A DNA stretch of 64,000 nucleotides from Culex pipiens pallens (GCF_016801865.2 NC_068938.1:82100886-82164885), one strand, 5' to 3'. Shown: positions 10,649 through 22,032, counted from the first letter of the stretch. Made by a program: numbers and translations. Notes: generated from the letters alone by a model not told the origin.

Positions 10649-11254
10649 CCCTCTACAACCCAATTCTGCCTCCAGACGGCCTTCGATCTAACAATTCGCT
10701 TAAAATCAATTTTCAACCAATTTATGATCTTTAAAATGCAATGGAAAAAAGAACTCTTAAAAATTTAGAAAAATTCAGGGTTGGAAGTTTTAATTGTTTA
10801 TGTGACTTTGCCAATGTTTTTAATTTTTTTTTTTTTTTTAGAAGTCAGCTTTAGCTGTGTTTTTTACTAACATTTCCTATATATTAAGGCAAAAGAAGTA
10901 TGGAGTATTATATATAGTGTCCCAGGCTATGCCTCTACGTATTTTTTTTTATAATTTTAATGATAATGGTGCCATTCCATAGCAGGAAATGTGAAACACA
11001 AGCAAAAATTGCCTGTAAAAACATGAAAAAATAGAAAGGCAAAATGTTATAATAGAAAGTGGTAGAATAGGCCAAATACTTCCAAAAAGAAACATAAACT
11101 GAACAAGATAAATGCAAATTAAAATACTAAAAATGAAACAAGAAAAACATAAAACCGGAGAAGTTAAGTTCTTCGTAGAACAAAAGTTGCTTAAAATGAC
11201 ATCCTAAACAAGGGAAAAATATTTTTTTTGAAAAAAATTGAACAGTAGAGGGTT
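10649..11254. mobile_element. TTAA-flanked piggyBac-like MITE, copy A
   Basis: The ends are CCCTCTACAACCC and GTAGAGGG, with TTAA at 10645-10648 and about 11255-11258. The interior matches the copies at 34940-35552 and 57241-58239, including the centre phrase 'ctatgcctctacg'. TTAA duplication and C-rich short ends are typical of piggyBac-derived MITEs. It is non-coding. Confidence 0.8.
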
Positions 11255-11257
11255 TTA

Positions 11258-12600
11258 ACTAAATTAGTTTTTTTTTTAACATTTGAATTAGAATTCCAAA
11301 ATCCGCAAATTTGATGGTCACGAAATCATTTGAATTCTAAGTGCCCTCCTCCGAACAACCATATTTTCTCACATTCAAAAAAAAAAAACCTGTCACTTGA
11401 GGGTGAAAGACCCTGTGGGAAACCTACCCAACCAGCAAGGAAAGCCCAAGTTAACCGATCCGCAAAGGTGATAGAGCCGTGAAAAGTGACCTCCTCCACT
11501 GCCAACATTTGGCCGTGGCTCGAACCTCCCCACCGGATAAACCCCAGCGCGAGTTTGGCCATCATGATTTTCATCAGCCAGAAAACAACAAACGAGAAGG
11601 GGATTACCATAATGTTGAATAATTCAGTTTTTCTTTTCTTTCTTTCTTTTTTTGGCAAATTGAGTGAGCTTTCCTTCGTTTTCGCTTTCATAAATTAAGA
11701 AATTTCCTTTTCATCATGCGGGCAGGCAAGCAAGCTCAGCCACCGCCAGTAAATTAAAATGCTGAAAATCAAATAAAAATAAGCACGAGGAAAATAAACA
11801 CGCCGACGCCGGCGCGAAAATGTGAACGAACGGATAAGAGAGCGATGGGTTTCTTCTTCTTCTTTTATTTATGTGTCGGATTGCGCGATTCCGAGTTGTA
11901 TAATTTTCAAACGCCGCCAGTCAATTTGGGCGTAATTCTCACCGGCATCATCATTGAGAGGAGGCTCGATGGACATTACGCTTTTTGTGTTGTTTTTTTT
12001 CCTTCTCTGACTTCATCGCTGTGAGCTTTTTCAATCAAGACATTTTTCTGCGCTGATTACTCTGCCATGCGCAGAATAAATAGTTGAGAGAAAATGATCT
12101 GCGATTGGACTTATACAATCCCTTGGGTGTAAAATGTTGATGTTATCGTAAATTAACAGAAAAAATCATAGTTTAACATACAAACTCAGACAGATAAATA
12201 AATTTTAAGTTCTGAAGTAGTCGATTGATGCTAATGATTGCGGTTTTTCGATAATCGTAACCAGCCGAATGATTAGATTGTAATACGCGGCGAGTAGTTT
12301 GTGAGCGCACCCATTTTGAACGATGATTATTGAGACATAAACTAGTAGAGCGCTAAGTCACTTTTAAGGGGGTCATGTAATCGGACCAGCAGTGTAATGG
12401 GGGGCTGATTCATTTGAACGCTTAATAAGAGTGGGTCAAAATGTATTTTTCTGCATTTTGCTAGATGTATCACGTAACTGAAAATCAAACCGTATAGTTT
12501 GTTTAATGTTACCTTAGCAATAGTTTGTGCAATAATTTACAATTTATTGATTTATAAGCAATGCTTTATGGGCCATTCTCACACACACAGCAATTGCCCC
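11258..12600. other. Single-copy-looking island, no gene recognised
   Basis: Composition is more balanced than in the flanks, especially 11330-11960. A 121-codon minus-strand frame (11326-11691) is Lys- and Phe-rich at its ends and has no recognisable domain. A 'cttcttcttctttt' tract and GC-rich 'cgccgacgccggcgcg' lie near 11800. It may be a regulatory or intronic island. Confidence 0.4.
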
Positions 12601-13245
12601 AACCCTTCTTCGATGTGCGTAAAACTTTGGTTTTAGAGAATCCGAGGTTCATATCTCGATATCTCGTGACGGAAGTGCGGTACAAACCCTTACATTTTTG
12701 AACATCCGAAAAAGACTTGTTTTCAATAATATGTAGTCTAAATGTTGATGTTTTGGAAGTTTGGAGTCAAACGGACTTTAATGTAAAATTAGACCCGATT
12801 GGATGGCGTTTTAAAAAATTCCGATAAAATGTATTGTTACATAACTGTAGGAATGTTGGTAAATATCATTTCATGGGAAATTTAATGTGCTTTTCGAATC
12901 TGGAATAACCCCGAAGTGTCATTTTTATGTTCAGAACAAAAAAAAAATCATTTAAGATTTCTTGTTTTTTTTTTTTTTTTTTTTTTTGCAGGGTTATTCT
13001 ATAGAGAGTAGAAATATCTTATAAAGTTGTAAAACAGACAAATAACTAAATTTTGTTATTTTGTTTTTTTTTTGTTTTTCTTTTCTTTATTCGATGAAAA
13101 CACAAGCCCCTCATGAGCTGTGTCTGGTATTCGTTCAATATTTTTTCACAAATAGGCACAAAACCACCTCATCTCATCGCATCAACATGTACACAAAACT
13201 CAAATGATACAAGACGGGGTCACTATTTAAACAAACTAAAAGTGT
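12580..13245. repeat. Degraded repeat and T-rich low-complexity DNA
   Basis: After 'tctcacacacacagcaattg' at 12575 the sequence has the anonymous character of old mosquito MITEs. It then passes into poly-T tracts at 12965-12988 and 13063-13090. No ends or duplications were found. Confidence 0.35.
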
Positions 13246-13254
13246 ATCAATATT

Positions 13255-13492
13255 GTCTGCCTGTGTGGATCAATCGGACCGCGCACTGGACTCACAATCC
13301 AGAGGTCACCGGTTCGAATCCCGAGGCAGACGCAAAAATTCTAAGTGTTGATATAGGTATTCACACTCAGGAGACCCAGGAGGCAGAGTCTTGTCGCAAA
13401 AAGAACGATACACGTCTGTGGATCCGTTGACGAACCCGCAAGGTTTAAGAGGGCCACATTATAAGGTGTTACGTCGATTCCGTTTTTTCCGA
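13255..13492 (+). mobile_element. tRNA-Val(CAC)-like SINE
   Basis: The head at 13255-13331 has a perfect 7-bp acceptor pair gtctgcc/ggcagac, an anticodon stem-loop ctgga-ctcacaa-tccag (CAC) and B box GGTTCGAATCC. About 160 bp of body follows. The 9-bp direct repeat atcaatatt flanks it (13246-13254 and 13493-13501). A related copy lies at 22572-22749 on the minus strand with an almost identical head. Confidence 0.85.
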
Positions 13493-13639
13493 ATCAATAT
13501 TGTAGAAAATTGAAGAAATAAATAATTTATAGACCTAAGTAGTTTGCATGTAATTACCACGAGTTTTCGCAATTTTAAGATTTTTTTTTTTTTGTAAAAA
13601 GTTGGTCGATGTCAATCATGGTTTATTTAACTAACTTTT

Positions 13640-14090
13640 TCAAACCTTTTGCCTTGCTCACCTTACTGAGGAAAGGCTATAAAATCACTCGAAAAATGAA
13701 CTTTTTATTTAGACCTCCTAGACCGACCGTCATTTAACCGGATTGACTCAGAATCATCAGCTGAGAAAATGTCTGTGTGTTTGGCTGTATGTAGACATGT
13801 GTGTTCAATGTCACTGGAATATCTCGTCACTAACTGAGCCGATTTGGACCATATTGGCCTCATTTGATTCGTCTTGGGGTCCCATGAGTCCCTTTCGAAA
13901 TTTAGAAGATGATAAAGCAAATCAAAAGTTATGCTTAAAAAGCTGCTGCATATAAATTTCACAATTTGCAAAAAGGGTGGTTTTTGCAAGGAAACATGCT
14001 ATATTATATATTTTTAGAAAGGTTCTGAAATTACCTTTCTTGTGGATTCAGAATGTTCACGATCTGACTTACCTATCTAAAATTACACGG
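13640..14090 (+). mobile_element. Mosquito dispersed repeat (family F), DNA-element-like
   Basis: It begins with 'ttactgaggaaaggctat' and 'aaaatcactcgaaaaatgaa', followed by 'gactcagaatca', 'atgtctgtgtg' and 'ctgagccgatttgga'. I recognise this order from abundant mosquito repeats. A second copy, on the minus strand, is at about 38400-38765. Short frames here are repeat translations. Confidence 0.65.
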
Positions 14091-14147
14091 CGGTGTATGT
14101 AAAATCTTGACAAAAAGTCTGTAGGGGAAATTCACTCTATAAATCCA

Positions 14148-14229
14148 GAGATTTTTTTTTTTTGTTTTTTAAAGGACCAATAAACTATTGTCTTTCACAT
14201 GTTTATAGGACCTAATAAAAAAAAACTCT
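14148..14229. mobile_element. About 80-bp palindromic MITE (family G), copy 1
   Basis: The ends agagattttttttt and aaaaaaaaactct are inverted, and the inner 'aggaccaataaa'/'tttataggacct' also pair. Further copies lie at about 22033-22108, 26394-26468 and 38775-38849. Confidence 0.65.
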
Positions 14230-14335
14230 AGAAATGATAGGAAGGCACCAACCACTTAAAGGTGGATTAAGCAACGTTTATTTTTTTGTGAAATCGCAAA
14301 CCCCTTGTGATTATACATAGTTTTTTTTTAATTCT

Positions 14336-14765
14336 CTGTTCTTCAATTTTTATTATATTAATACACTTTAAAAAATAACCCTGAAAAGAAACAAATAAAG
14401 TTTTAAAATAATTTGGAAAATTTCTCAAAACGTCTTTTTATGCATTTATAATTAAATAAAGGCTTTTTGAACTTGAAAAAATGTGAATTTTTAGATTATT
14501 AATAGAATTATTGATATTTAGTAAATTTTTGATGTAACATTACACGTTTTTTTGAGACATTGTCTGTTCTTCAATTTGTATAATATTAATACACTTTAAA
14601 ATTTAATCCTGAAAAGTTACAAATAAAGTTTTCAAATAATTTCGAAAATTTCTCAAAAGTTCTATTTATGCATTTATAATTAAATAAAGGCTTTTTGAAC
14701 TTGAAAAAATGTGAATCTTAGGATTTTTTTCATAGAATTATTGATATTTAGCAAATTTTTGACAC
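14336..14765. repeat. Tandem duplication, two units of about 200-230 bp
   Basis: Unit 1 starts 'ctgttcttcaattttt' near 14336 and unit 2 starts 'ctgttcttcaatttgt' near 14566. Both continue with 'atattaatacacttta', 'aataaagttt', 'atgcatttataattaaata' and 'ggctttttgaacttg' in register. Moderate divergence points to an old duplication. Confidence 0.85.
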
Positions 14766-15059
14766 TAGCCCTACAGGAATAGTGGTGAATTTACACATTT
14801 TTGATGTAACATTACACATTTTTTTCTGACATAAATGGTGTACCCATTCCAAGATGTTATATTACCATGCTTTTTTTATCGTGTAACCTAATGTAAATTA
14901 AGGCATAGCTGTACACTGTAAAATGATAAAACAAATCTGTCACAAATTTCAATTTTGATTTAAAAAAAAGTACAGTTGTATATAACGGAACCCATTTGTT
15001 ATAATTCTTGGTAAGACGATTTAGAACATTAAATTTAAGATACACATTACACATCAGAG

Positions 15060-15960
15060 TTAACCCAGAAACGATTGAATAAATATGTGCACGACATTCG
15101 CGGTGATGCACCGGAGTGCATACACGGAACCGTTACAAAGGAGAACATAACTGCATCGCACGAACCAAAATCCGAAACGAAAGTCCGCGCCATTATCTCT
15201 CTCGTGGTCGTTATCGTATCGTGGTGGTGGTGTTTTCACGCATTTATGTATGATAAATCACCTCATTTAATTAATTAACGATAAGTCAACACGCGACGAC
15301 CATGGCCAAATATGTGCGTGTGTGTGTTTTTCGCGTGAAAAAGAAGAAACTTTGGCACAGTGCAGTTGCGCTGATGGCCTTAAGCCACTTTCGCCCACAC
15401 ACCCTTTTGTTCCGGAATGGGACACAAACAAACTCGGGGCTCCTCTTTCGGTTTCGGTTTCGTGCCACGAAGATCGCGAACACATTTCGCACATCCGCAA
15501 TCCACGCGGCAGAGCATCCTCATTATTATGATTATTATCACTTCGCGGGTGAGGTTTCGGCCGAGCCGAGGAATTTGGAATTCAGTACACGCGTTTGAGT
15601 CATTGGCGTGTTTGTGTGTGACGTGCTTAAGTGCATTTACGTTTCGGCACACAAACGCGCGTTTTTTTGTTGTTGCTTAAAACGGATCAAGAGGAGTAAC
15701 GCAAACGCTGCGAAAGCAGATCAAAGCTCCAAAGTTTGGCTGCAACCGTCGAAATAGAAAGTGACCGCCATAATTTAGCGAACGTGTGTGCGGCGGCGGT
15801 ATTTTATTCGGTGAAGTACCAGTATAATTTGGCAGTTTTAAGCCCATCATGTCATTAAAGTTAGAGTCGTTAAATAGTTTTGCGAAATGTTTTCCGGGAC
15901 AATTTCTCGTCAGGGCAGTCAACAAGAGAATTTTCTCTTTTTTTTTTTTGTTACATGAGC
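15060..15960. other. GC-richer single-copy-looking island, candidate regulatory DNA
   Basis: No repeat phrase recurs here, and CpG-containing motifs and 'tttcggtttcggtttcg' are frequent. Overlapping frames of 67-98 codons exist on both strands at once, which argues against a real exon. It could be an enhancer, promoter or UTR of a gene outside the window. Confidence 0.4.
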
Positions 15961-16074
15961 ATTGCTTTTAGCATTTGCGAATATTAATTCGGTATTTTTT
16001 GTCTTTGTCCTTTGACTTTCCCATATATTCCTAACGTCTTTAAAATAGGTTCAGAGGTTTCTTTATATAAATTT

Positions 16075-16320
16075 CCATACAAACTTGAGCTGTCGAAACA
16101 AAATTTCTATGAAAACGTTAGAAATCCTGTAACTGAACCAGGGATTTTTGTCAAAAAAAGATTTTATAGTAAAAAGTGAAACAAAAGAAATCCATGTCTT
16201 AATCATAACATACAACTTTGCCAAACATATGAAATCTATCAGAAAATCCCTGCTCCAGCAAGTCGAACTTAAAAATAACAAATTGTTATGATAATATGAT
16301 TTGTGCACAGCTATACCAAT
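16075..16320. repeat. Family E terminal fragment
   Basis: It contains 'aatcataacatacaactttg', 'gaaatctatcagaaaatcc' and 'tcgaactt' in the order seen in family E ends. Only this end is present. Confidence 0.5.
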
Positions 16321-16599
16321 GAAAAAGAATGATCATTGAGGAAAATACACGCAATAAAAATTCAGCTTTTTTATAATTTACCTATAAACAGGAAGTAAAT
16401 TCTTTGAAAACACACAGATTTTCGTGAAACTTTGTCCTACTAGATAATTTTGATCCCTGATAAAAAATATGAGGTTCATTTAAGATGTCAAAGACTACCT
16501 TTACTGCTCAGAATAAAGTTTTACCCAAATCAAAGACCAACCTTTTCTGATTTCGTTTGAGATTAAACAATGGGCCCTATAACACACGGAAGAAACACA

Positions 16600-17036
16600 G
16601 TTTCCAAAATCGTGAACAAGCGTTCATGAAATTGGGAAACAAGAACAAACTGTTCGGATTCCATGACTCGTTGTAAAAAACGTACTAACAATGCACAGTG
16701 GGCAAAAACGGGTGAAAAAACTGATCTTTTGATGCCATCAATTTCTGCCTATCGAAGTATCATTTTTAATGTAAAAAAATACGAGGAATCGATTGGTGGT
16801 ACTCTCATTTGCGGCAAATGACAGGAAGTGGTCCATTTTACCCCATTTAGCCTTTTTTGGGGTGTTTTTCTCGAATATCTTCAACTGCCGTAGTTTGCCG
16901 CACTTCTAAAATATATTATTTTATGTAAAAAATCACGAGAAATCGATTGTTGACACTCTCAATGGCGACAAATGACGGCCTGGGTCCATTTTGCCCCGTT
17001 GCAATGTCAAGAACGCTTGCTCACGATTTTGGAAAC
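16600..17036. mobile_element. 437-bp inverted-repeat element with two diverged internal units
   Basis: The ends are GTTTCCAAAATCGTGAACAA and its inverted counterpart TTGCTCACGATTTTGGAAAC, with 'gcgttc' also mirrored inside. The interior holds two diverged direct units ('tcgattggtggtactctca' near 16791 and 'tcgattgttgacactctca' near 16942). Target duplications were not resolved. Confidence 0.65.
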
Positions 17037-17229
17037 AAATTTTTGTCTGTGCAGGGGCTAAGATTCACGAATACTTGTAACGTGATTTGGACAGACTTTG
17101 ACCAAATTGTCAAAAGTATTGATTTACATGGATTTCACACTTTTTTATCGTTGTACAAATATGATTTCGTGACCTTCACTTTGCATACCAACTTCTTCAA
17201 GTATATTTCTTTGAAGGATTATCGCCAAA

Positions 17230-17754
17230 TTTGAAAATACCATCCATTCCACCACTTCTTAAGAATCACTCACGCGAAAAGCTTTTAAGCGCGACTCAAT
17301 TCATCACCACACGCAGAACATGTTTAATCCCCTCTCCACTTGACTTGGCGAGTTGGTCGGTCGTCGTCATTATTAATCAACAATCCCTCAAAAGAAACGA
17401 CTTCGACGACGAAGAAGTCATCACGGAGTTCCCAACAACGACGCATTTAATTTTTGTTTACATTAACGAGTAAACGATCAAGATTGGCGCACACGGGGCG
17501 GCTTCACGGCGCAGAATCGCACCGTCATAATCCATCATAATAAGCCGCAGATAACATCCCCCCTTCCAATCCAACCCCAAACAAGAATGATCTTCAGCTA
17601 ACGCGAAGATCCCTCGGAACCCAAAACCCGGGGTGCTGGATGGTTGCCAAAAAACCTTGTATAAAGTCATCGTGCTAATCGTTATTTGTGATCTGAACTG
17701 TTAAATGGGGGGAGTTTGATCTAAACGATTTTTTTTCTTTGAGGTTCAAATTTG
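17230..17754. other. Single-copy-looking island before the LTR element, no gene recognised
   Basis: A C-rich, repeat-free stretch with an 80-codon plus frame (17231-17473) and a 70-codon minus frame (17458-17670), neither with a known domain. Runs such as 'cgacttcgacgacgaagaag' make the frames look coding by composition only. Confidence 0.35.
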
Positions 17755-17759
17755 ATCAC

Positions 17760-17943
17760 TGTGGAATTCCGATATTTACCGACGAGAATCCCCAACACCG
17801 GTCTTGGCTGTTCGACTGTTGTTTGAGGAGAAAGGCCCGTGCGTCGTGTTTACTCACCTCACCTGACAGTTGAGCGCTGTCAAATGCAGAATCCAGCTCT
17901 GCGCCATAGCATAAATATAAAGGGTCAGACTCACCACCACACA
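17760..17943 (-). repeat. 3' LTR
   Basis: 184 bp, tgtggaattcc to caccacaca as read on the plus strand. It differs from the other LTR near the 'ccatagcataaatataa' position, where the partner reads 'ccaaagcaataatataa'. Confidence 0.9.
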
Positions 17944-18119
17944 TCCTCCCTCCTCTCCAAAAAAAAGAGAAAAGCCTAAGGGATTTCAACATTTCCGACA
18001 CTCATTTGCCCTGGCTTGTGTGAAATTTACCATTTGGCTGTAATAGTCCAAAACCCAGATACCGGCGTGATTTTTTTTTGTTTTTTTTTTTAACCTCTCT
18101 TTACCTCTGCTGGCACTGT

Positions 18120-18870
18120 ATCATTAGCTTGGCCTGTTGCACGACTCTCCGCCAACAATCTCAGTTCATGGGTGCATGTCTCTTATTTAGGGACTCATTC
18201 TCCGCCGCCACACCCCGTCCACAAATACGCCGCCGAAGATGGTCGTTAGCACCGACGCTCAAAGACGTCGACGCCGTCCACCTCTCGTACCCGGAGAGGA
18301 CGACCGGTCCCATCAGCGAACTGTACATGGAACTACTCGTATGTAACGAGAACTTCTGGGACCCTAGGCTCTTGCACCGACAACACAAACTCATCGAAAT
18401 CGTCCCCGTCGATCGCAACGCTTGGTTCAATGAGAGACCTAGGGGACTCGGCTCCTCCTGCGAACAGGCTCCTTATCCCTGCCACATTCACGTTTAATCC
18501 AACCTTCTCCGCTTCGAGCCAGCGTACGCATTCACAATCACTTTGAGCGTTCTGTCGTTTGGGAAACAGAACTAACTGGTTGGACATGCTGAAGATCATG
18601 TCTCTTATCCTGAAACCAGCCTGTCAACTTCCAGCGCTATACTGAAACAGGCAAGAGACTCCTTCGCCCTGTTGAAGCTCCACAAGTGAAGTGAACGAGT
18701 CCGACTCCGTGCCGATATCCTCTCACAGCACTGAGCTCTATCCATCATCATCTTGATTAGTCTGATCAGTTTCCAAGGAAACTCGTATCGTCCATTATTG
18801 TCATAGCTCTCCGCGATCGACTGAACGCGGCCTTGAAGTTGATGAACAGGTGGTGCGGTGACCTAACAAA
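18120..18870 (-). pseudogene. Decayed non-LTR reverse transcriptase fragment
   Basis: Minus-strand reading, across several frameshifts and stops, gives reverse-transcriptase-like landmarks in the right order: FINFKAAF at about 18847-18824 (the palm motif usually written FxDFxxAF), then EAEKVGLNVNV and the IDGDDF-DEFV stretch in the 88-codon frame 18333-18599. In the next frame (18161-18430) come SSLMGPVVLSGYERWT and a RRRI segment. This order suits RTE/Jockey-like LINEs of mosquitoes. The catalytic YxDD region is not intact. The fragment lies nested in the LTR element's interior in the same orientation. Confidence 0.65.
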
Positions 18871-18879
18871 ATCTCTACA

Positions 18880-19364
18880 TAAGGCTGGAACCGACATTCA
18901 TCCGACAGAAAGCACGATCAAACAAATCTTGCCATAAAAAAAATACCAAACCGGGGAAGGCTGGGAATGAACCCAGGCAAGTCGCCGAACATAGACTCTA
19001 CCGAAGCAGACCTGAGCTTGGTCGAATTGTTGGAATCCAAACGTGTCAAAAAGATCGGCAACGCCCTGAGAACCACCCTGAGAGCAACAATGGTTGCTGC
19101 ACACAGAGATCCACTACTACGCCTTACAAAACACAGTCTGTCGAATTTGTACACCGTCATTTTCATTCCAGCCCACTGCCACATAGTTGTCTTCTTGGAC
19201 CAAGTCTGGCCCGAACACCAACATTCAGCTGAAATCGATATTTTCCCGTACAGAAGTCCATCATCCCAAGAAACACCGTTCCACCCGCAACAGGGCCAAT
19301 CTCGCAAATGCCTCCGTTTAACTGACATCCCATATTCAGTCGGACTCATATCAGTCTTTCGCAT
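18880..19364. other. LTR-element interior of unknown origin
   Basis: A 133-codon plus frame and a 166-codon minus frame overlap here. The minus frame ends in peptides of the adjacent minisatellite (MGCPQDQ). No retroviral-type domain is seen in either. Confidence 0.4.
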
Positions 19365-20125
19365 TTGATTCAATCTTACGGACATCTCGCATCCGCCTTG
19401 GTCTTGCGGACATCCCATCTCGCTTTCAGTCTAGTCTTGCGGACATCCCATCTTGCATTCTTATTCGCTTCAGCTTTCGGACATCTCATCTCACATGTTG
19501 CTCTATCTTGCGGACATCCCATCTCGCATTCGCTTCAGTTTAGCGGACATCCCATCTCGCATGTTTTTCTATCTTGCGGACATCCCATCTCGCACTCGCT
19601 TTAGTATGGCGGACATCCCATCTCGCATTCTTATTCGCTTCAGCTTTCGAACATCTCATCTCGCATGTTGCTCTATCTTGCGGACATCCCATCTCGCATT
19701 CGCTTCAGTTTAGCGGACATCCCATCTCGCATGTTTTTCTATCTTGCGGACATCCCATCTCGCACTCGCTTTAGTATGGCGGACATCCCATCTCGCATGT
19801 TGCTCAATCTTGCGGACATCCCATCTCGCATTCTTATTCGCTTCAGCTTTCGAACATCTCATCTCGCATGTTGTTCTATCTTGCGGACATCCCATCTCGC
19901 ATTCGCTTCAGTTTTGCGGACATCCCATCTCGCATGTTTTTCTATCTTGCGGACATCCCATCTCGCACTCGCCTCAGTTTGGCGGACATCCCATCTCGCA
20001 TGTTGTATTCGCTTCAGCTTGCGGACATTTCGCATTTGGTTCAATCTTGCGGACATCCCATCTCGCATCAATCTCGTAGACACAATTCCTCGCATTGGCT
20101 TTAATCTTGCTGACATTACCTCTCG
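19365..20125. repeat. Minisatellite of about 33 bp with higher-order structure
   Basis: The core 'gcggacatcccatctcgca' recurs about 19 times with alternating spacers ('ttcgcttcagttta', 'tgtttttctatctt', 'ctcgctttagtatg', 'ttcttattcgcttcagcttt'). Blocks beginning 'gcattcttattcgcttcagc' restart at 19455, 19625 and 19828, 170 and 203 bp apart, so multi-unit blocks were copied together and the third interval gained one basic unit. The many overlapping frames here are repeat translations. Confidence 0.9.
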
Positions 20126-20139
20126 TATAGAATTCTGCT

Positions 20140-20816
20140 GAACAATGCAACTATGAAAAGAAAAAATAACAATTAAGCAAGTCAAGAAACACTCTTGAAA
20201 CTTTTATGAAAACACTCGTTGCATATTCGTGTGTACAAACCTTACGACTCTTTTTCACAAAACTCTGTAAATGGTAATCAACCCTCTTGCAGAACACCAT
20301 ACTTTTGCATTACTTCTAGATTCTTGCGAATAGACTTTTCCAGCCCACACTAGAACTCGCGAATATAAAATTGGAACCTTCATTCGTTCCAGATTCGTCA
20401 ACACTGACCTTGAAAGCCCTGCTACACGAACACGCCTGAGCACACCTTAGGAATCAAATCTACAAACTTATCCGAACAGAATTTGAAAGTACTCTGTACC
20501 TGCCTTCGCTCCGGACTCGTGTGCACAGACCTTACTGGCTCACTCCAAGAAAACATGCGGGTGTAAAAACCCTTACAACACGCCTGCCACTTTCATTTGG
20601 TTTGCATTCATAAGAACCTTGCGAGAAACCGCAACACGAACTTGTGTGATCAGACCTTAAAAGTCCCGCACAGAACCCAGCACTCACCTTCTACTCGAAA
20701 TCCCACCAAAACACACTGCACTGTTTTGCTCCTGTGCTGGGGATTCTCGTCCGATTCCTTCTGGTTCTGCTCTGCTTGCCATCTGTTTTAAATGGCAAAC
20801 CTGGCAGGATCGCCAA
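20140..20816. other. LTR-element interior next to the primer-binding site
   Basis: Weakly repetitive 'cttgcga', 'aaccttacgactc' and 'gaccttactggctc' phrases recur with 'cacgaac' motifs, suggesting an older, eroded tandem structure. No coding region is recognised. Confidence 0.45.
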
Positions 20817-21000
20817 TGTGGAATTCCGATATTTACCGACGAGAATCCCCAACACCGGTCTTGGCTGTTCGACTGTTGTTTGAGGAGAAAGGCCCGTGCG
20901 TCGTGTTTACTCACCTCACCTGACAGTTGAGCGCTGTCAAATGCAGAATCCAGCTCTGCGCCAAAGCAATAATATAAAGGGTCAGACTCACCACCACACA
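20817..21000 (-). repeat. 5' LTR with TATA-like sequence
   Basis: On the minus strand it starts TGTGTGGTGG and soon contains CCCTTTATATTATT, a plausible Pol II TATA region. The copy is otherwise near-identical to the 3' LTR, which implies a fairly recent insertion. A 105-codon minus frame starting here runs out of the LTR into the interior without recognisable Gag features. Confidence 0.9.
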
Positions 21001-21005
21001 ATCAC

Positions 21006-22020
21006 GATTTGTTCTAGTAAGTGTGATCAATGATCAAGTTCAAGCTTTCAAGTGTCCAAACTCACCCCACTTCACAGTACCCCAACCAGAATAGAGACCA
21101 GAGGGCACGACAGGCAGGGAATCATAATCGAACGTATGAAGTTCTGGCTGTGGCTTTTTTTCGGACGCCAAGCCCTCCCGCAACCGGTTGCCACAATCAA
21201 CTCTTCTGAATTGAAAGACGAAAAAAAAAATCGCGTCAGAGATTGATTGAGGAAGGAATGCCGAACCGCGGCCAAGAACTTTGGAAGGTTACGCGGACAT
21301 GGCCGGAATCGCAAATGCAAACCGACATGAATCGCAGGGGGGGAATTAATTCTAACGAATTAGTACCCGGTGCTGATTGATCTGAGGTGGTATTGACCGT
21401 CGCCGCGAAGAAGTCGTCATCCAGAACTATTTGTCTGCGCAAAACTACGGAGTCACCGCTCGAGGGGCGAGAGCGTTTAAAAATGAGAAATTTATGGTGA
21501 TAGATATTCATAAACGGGCACTCCCCACACTGGCGCAGTGTTTGCTGTGGATCTTCGCGTAAGTACGCATAAATATTCATAGATTTGGGAGGGGAGATCG
21601 TTTGCACATTCCGGGAATGATCTAGCACTGTGGAAAATATTTTTTTAAATGCTAAGATACTAAATATCCAACAATGTTTTTATAGTTTTGTAGGAATAAA
21701 CTTTTTAATCGCCTTTTTTGTTCAATCATAAACATTTTCAGAAAAAAATTGCCTCCGCGCACTGGAATTTTAGAAAAACGATTTATTAAGGATTCAGTGT
21801 TATATCTTCTGACAGTTTTACTTCATTAAATCAATTTGGTATAGCAATAAATTGTAAACTCTAAAGACAAAATTTTCCAATTTCTTTTAAAGACCTAAAA
21901 AAGTTAAAGCCACATTTATTTTAAAATAATCTTGATAGGTTTTCAATGTTCTTGTTCTTTTGGAGCTGTTCTTTTAAAGCATGTTCTTTTAGAGCTTTGA
22001 AATATGATAGTAGCTATGAA
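21006..22020. other. Flank of the LTR element, no gene recognised
   Basis: A GC-balanced part (21006-21640) is followed by AT-rich DNA. Minus frames of 82 and 130 codons (21072-21320, 21236-21628) show no known domain. Confidence 0.4.
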
Positions 22021-22032
22021 AAAAGGTAATAT

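Larger units (their letters stand above)
17760..21000 (-). mobile_element. Complete non-autonomous LTR retrotransposon
   Basis: Two 184-bp direct terminal repeats (17760-17943 and 20817-21000) differ at only a few positions and have TG...CA ends. A 5-bp duplication, atcac, flanks them (17755-17759 and 21001-21005). Orientation is minus: a purine tract GGAGAGGAGGGAGGA abuts the LTR at 17944-17958, and TTGGCGATCCTGCCAGG, a plausible primer-binding site, abuts the other LTR at 20800-20816. The 2.87-kb interior has no gag, protease, integrase or RNase H of its own. It carries a decayed non-LTR reverse transcriptase and a minisatellite. Confidence 0.9.

Noticed and set aside
11326..11691. 121-codon minus-strand frame as an exon
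   Set aside because: Low-complexity Lys/Phe runs from A/T tracts, no domain, and a 70-codon frame is open on the opposite strand.
13255..13331. A genuine tRNA-Val gene
   Set aside because: The fold is good, but a SINE body and a target-site duplication follow, and a second copy exists at 22572-22749.
18078..18497. 139-codon plus-strand frame as a gene
   Set aside because: It is antisense to a better-supported decayed reverse transcriptase on the minus strand.
19365..20125. CRISPR-like array (regular repeats with spacers)
   Set aside because: The spacers are themselves recurrent and the context is a eukaryotic LTR element, so this is a minisatellite.
19365..20141. Frames of 60-158 codons on both strands in the minisatellite
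   Set aside because: All are translations of the 33-bp repeat in several frames at once.
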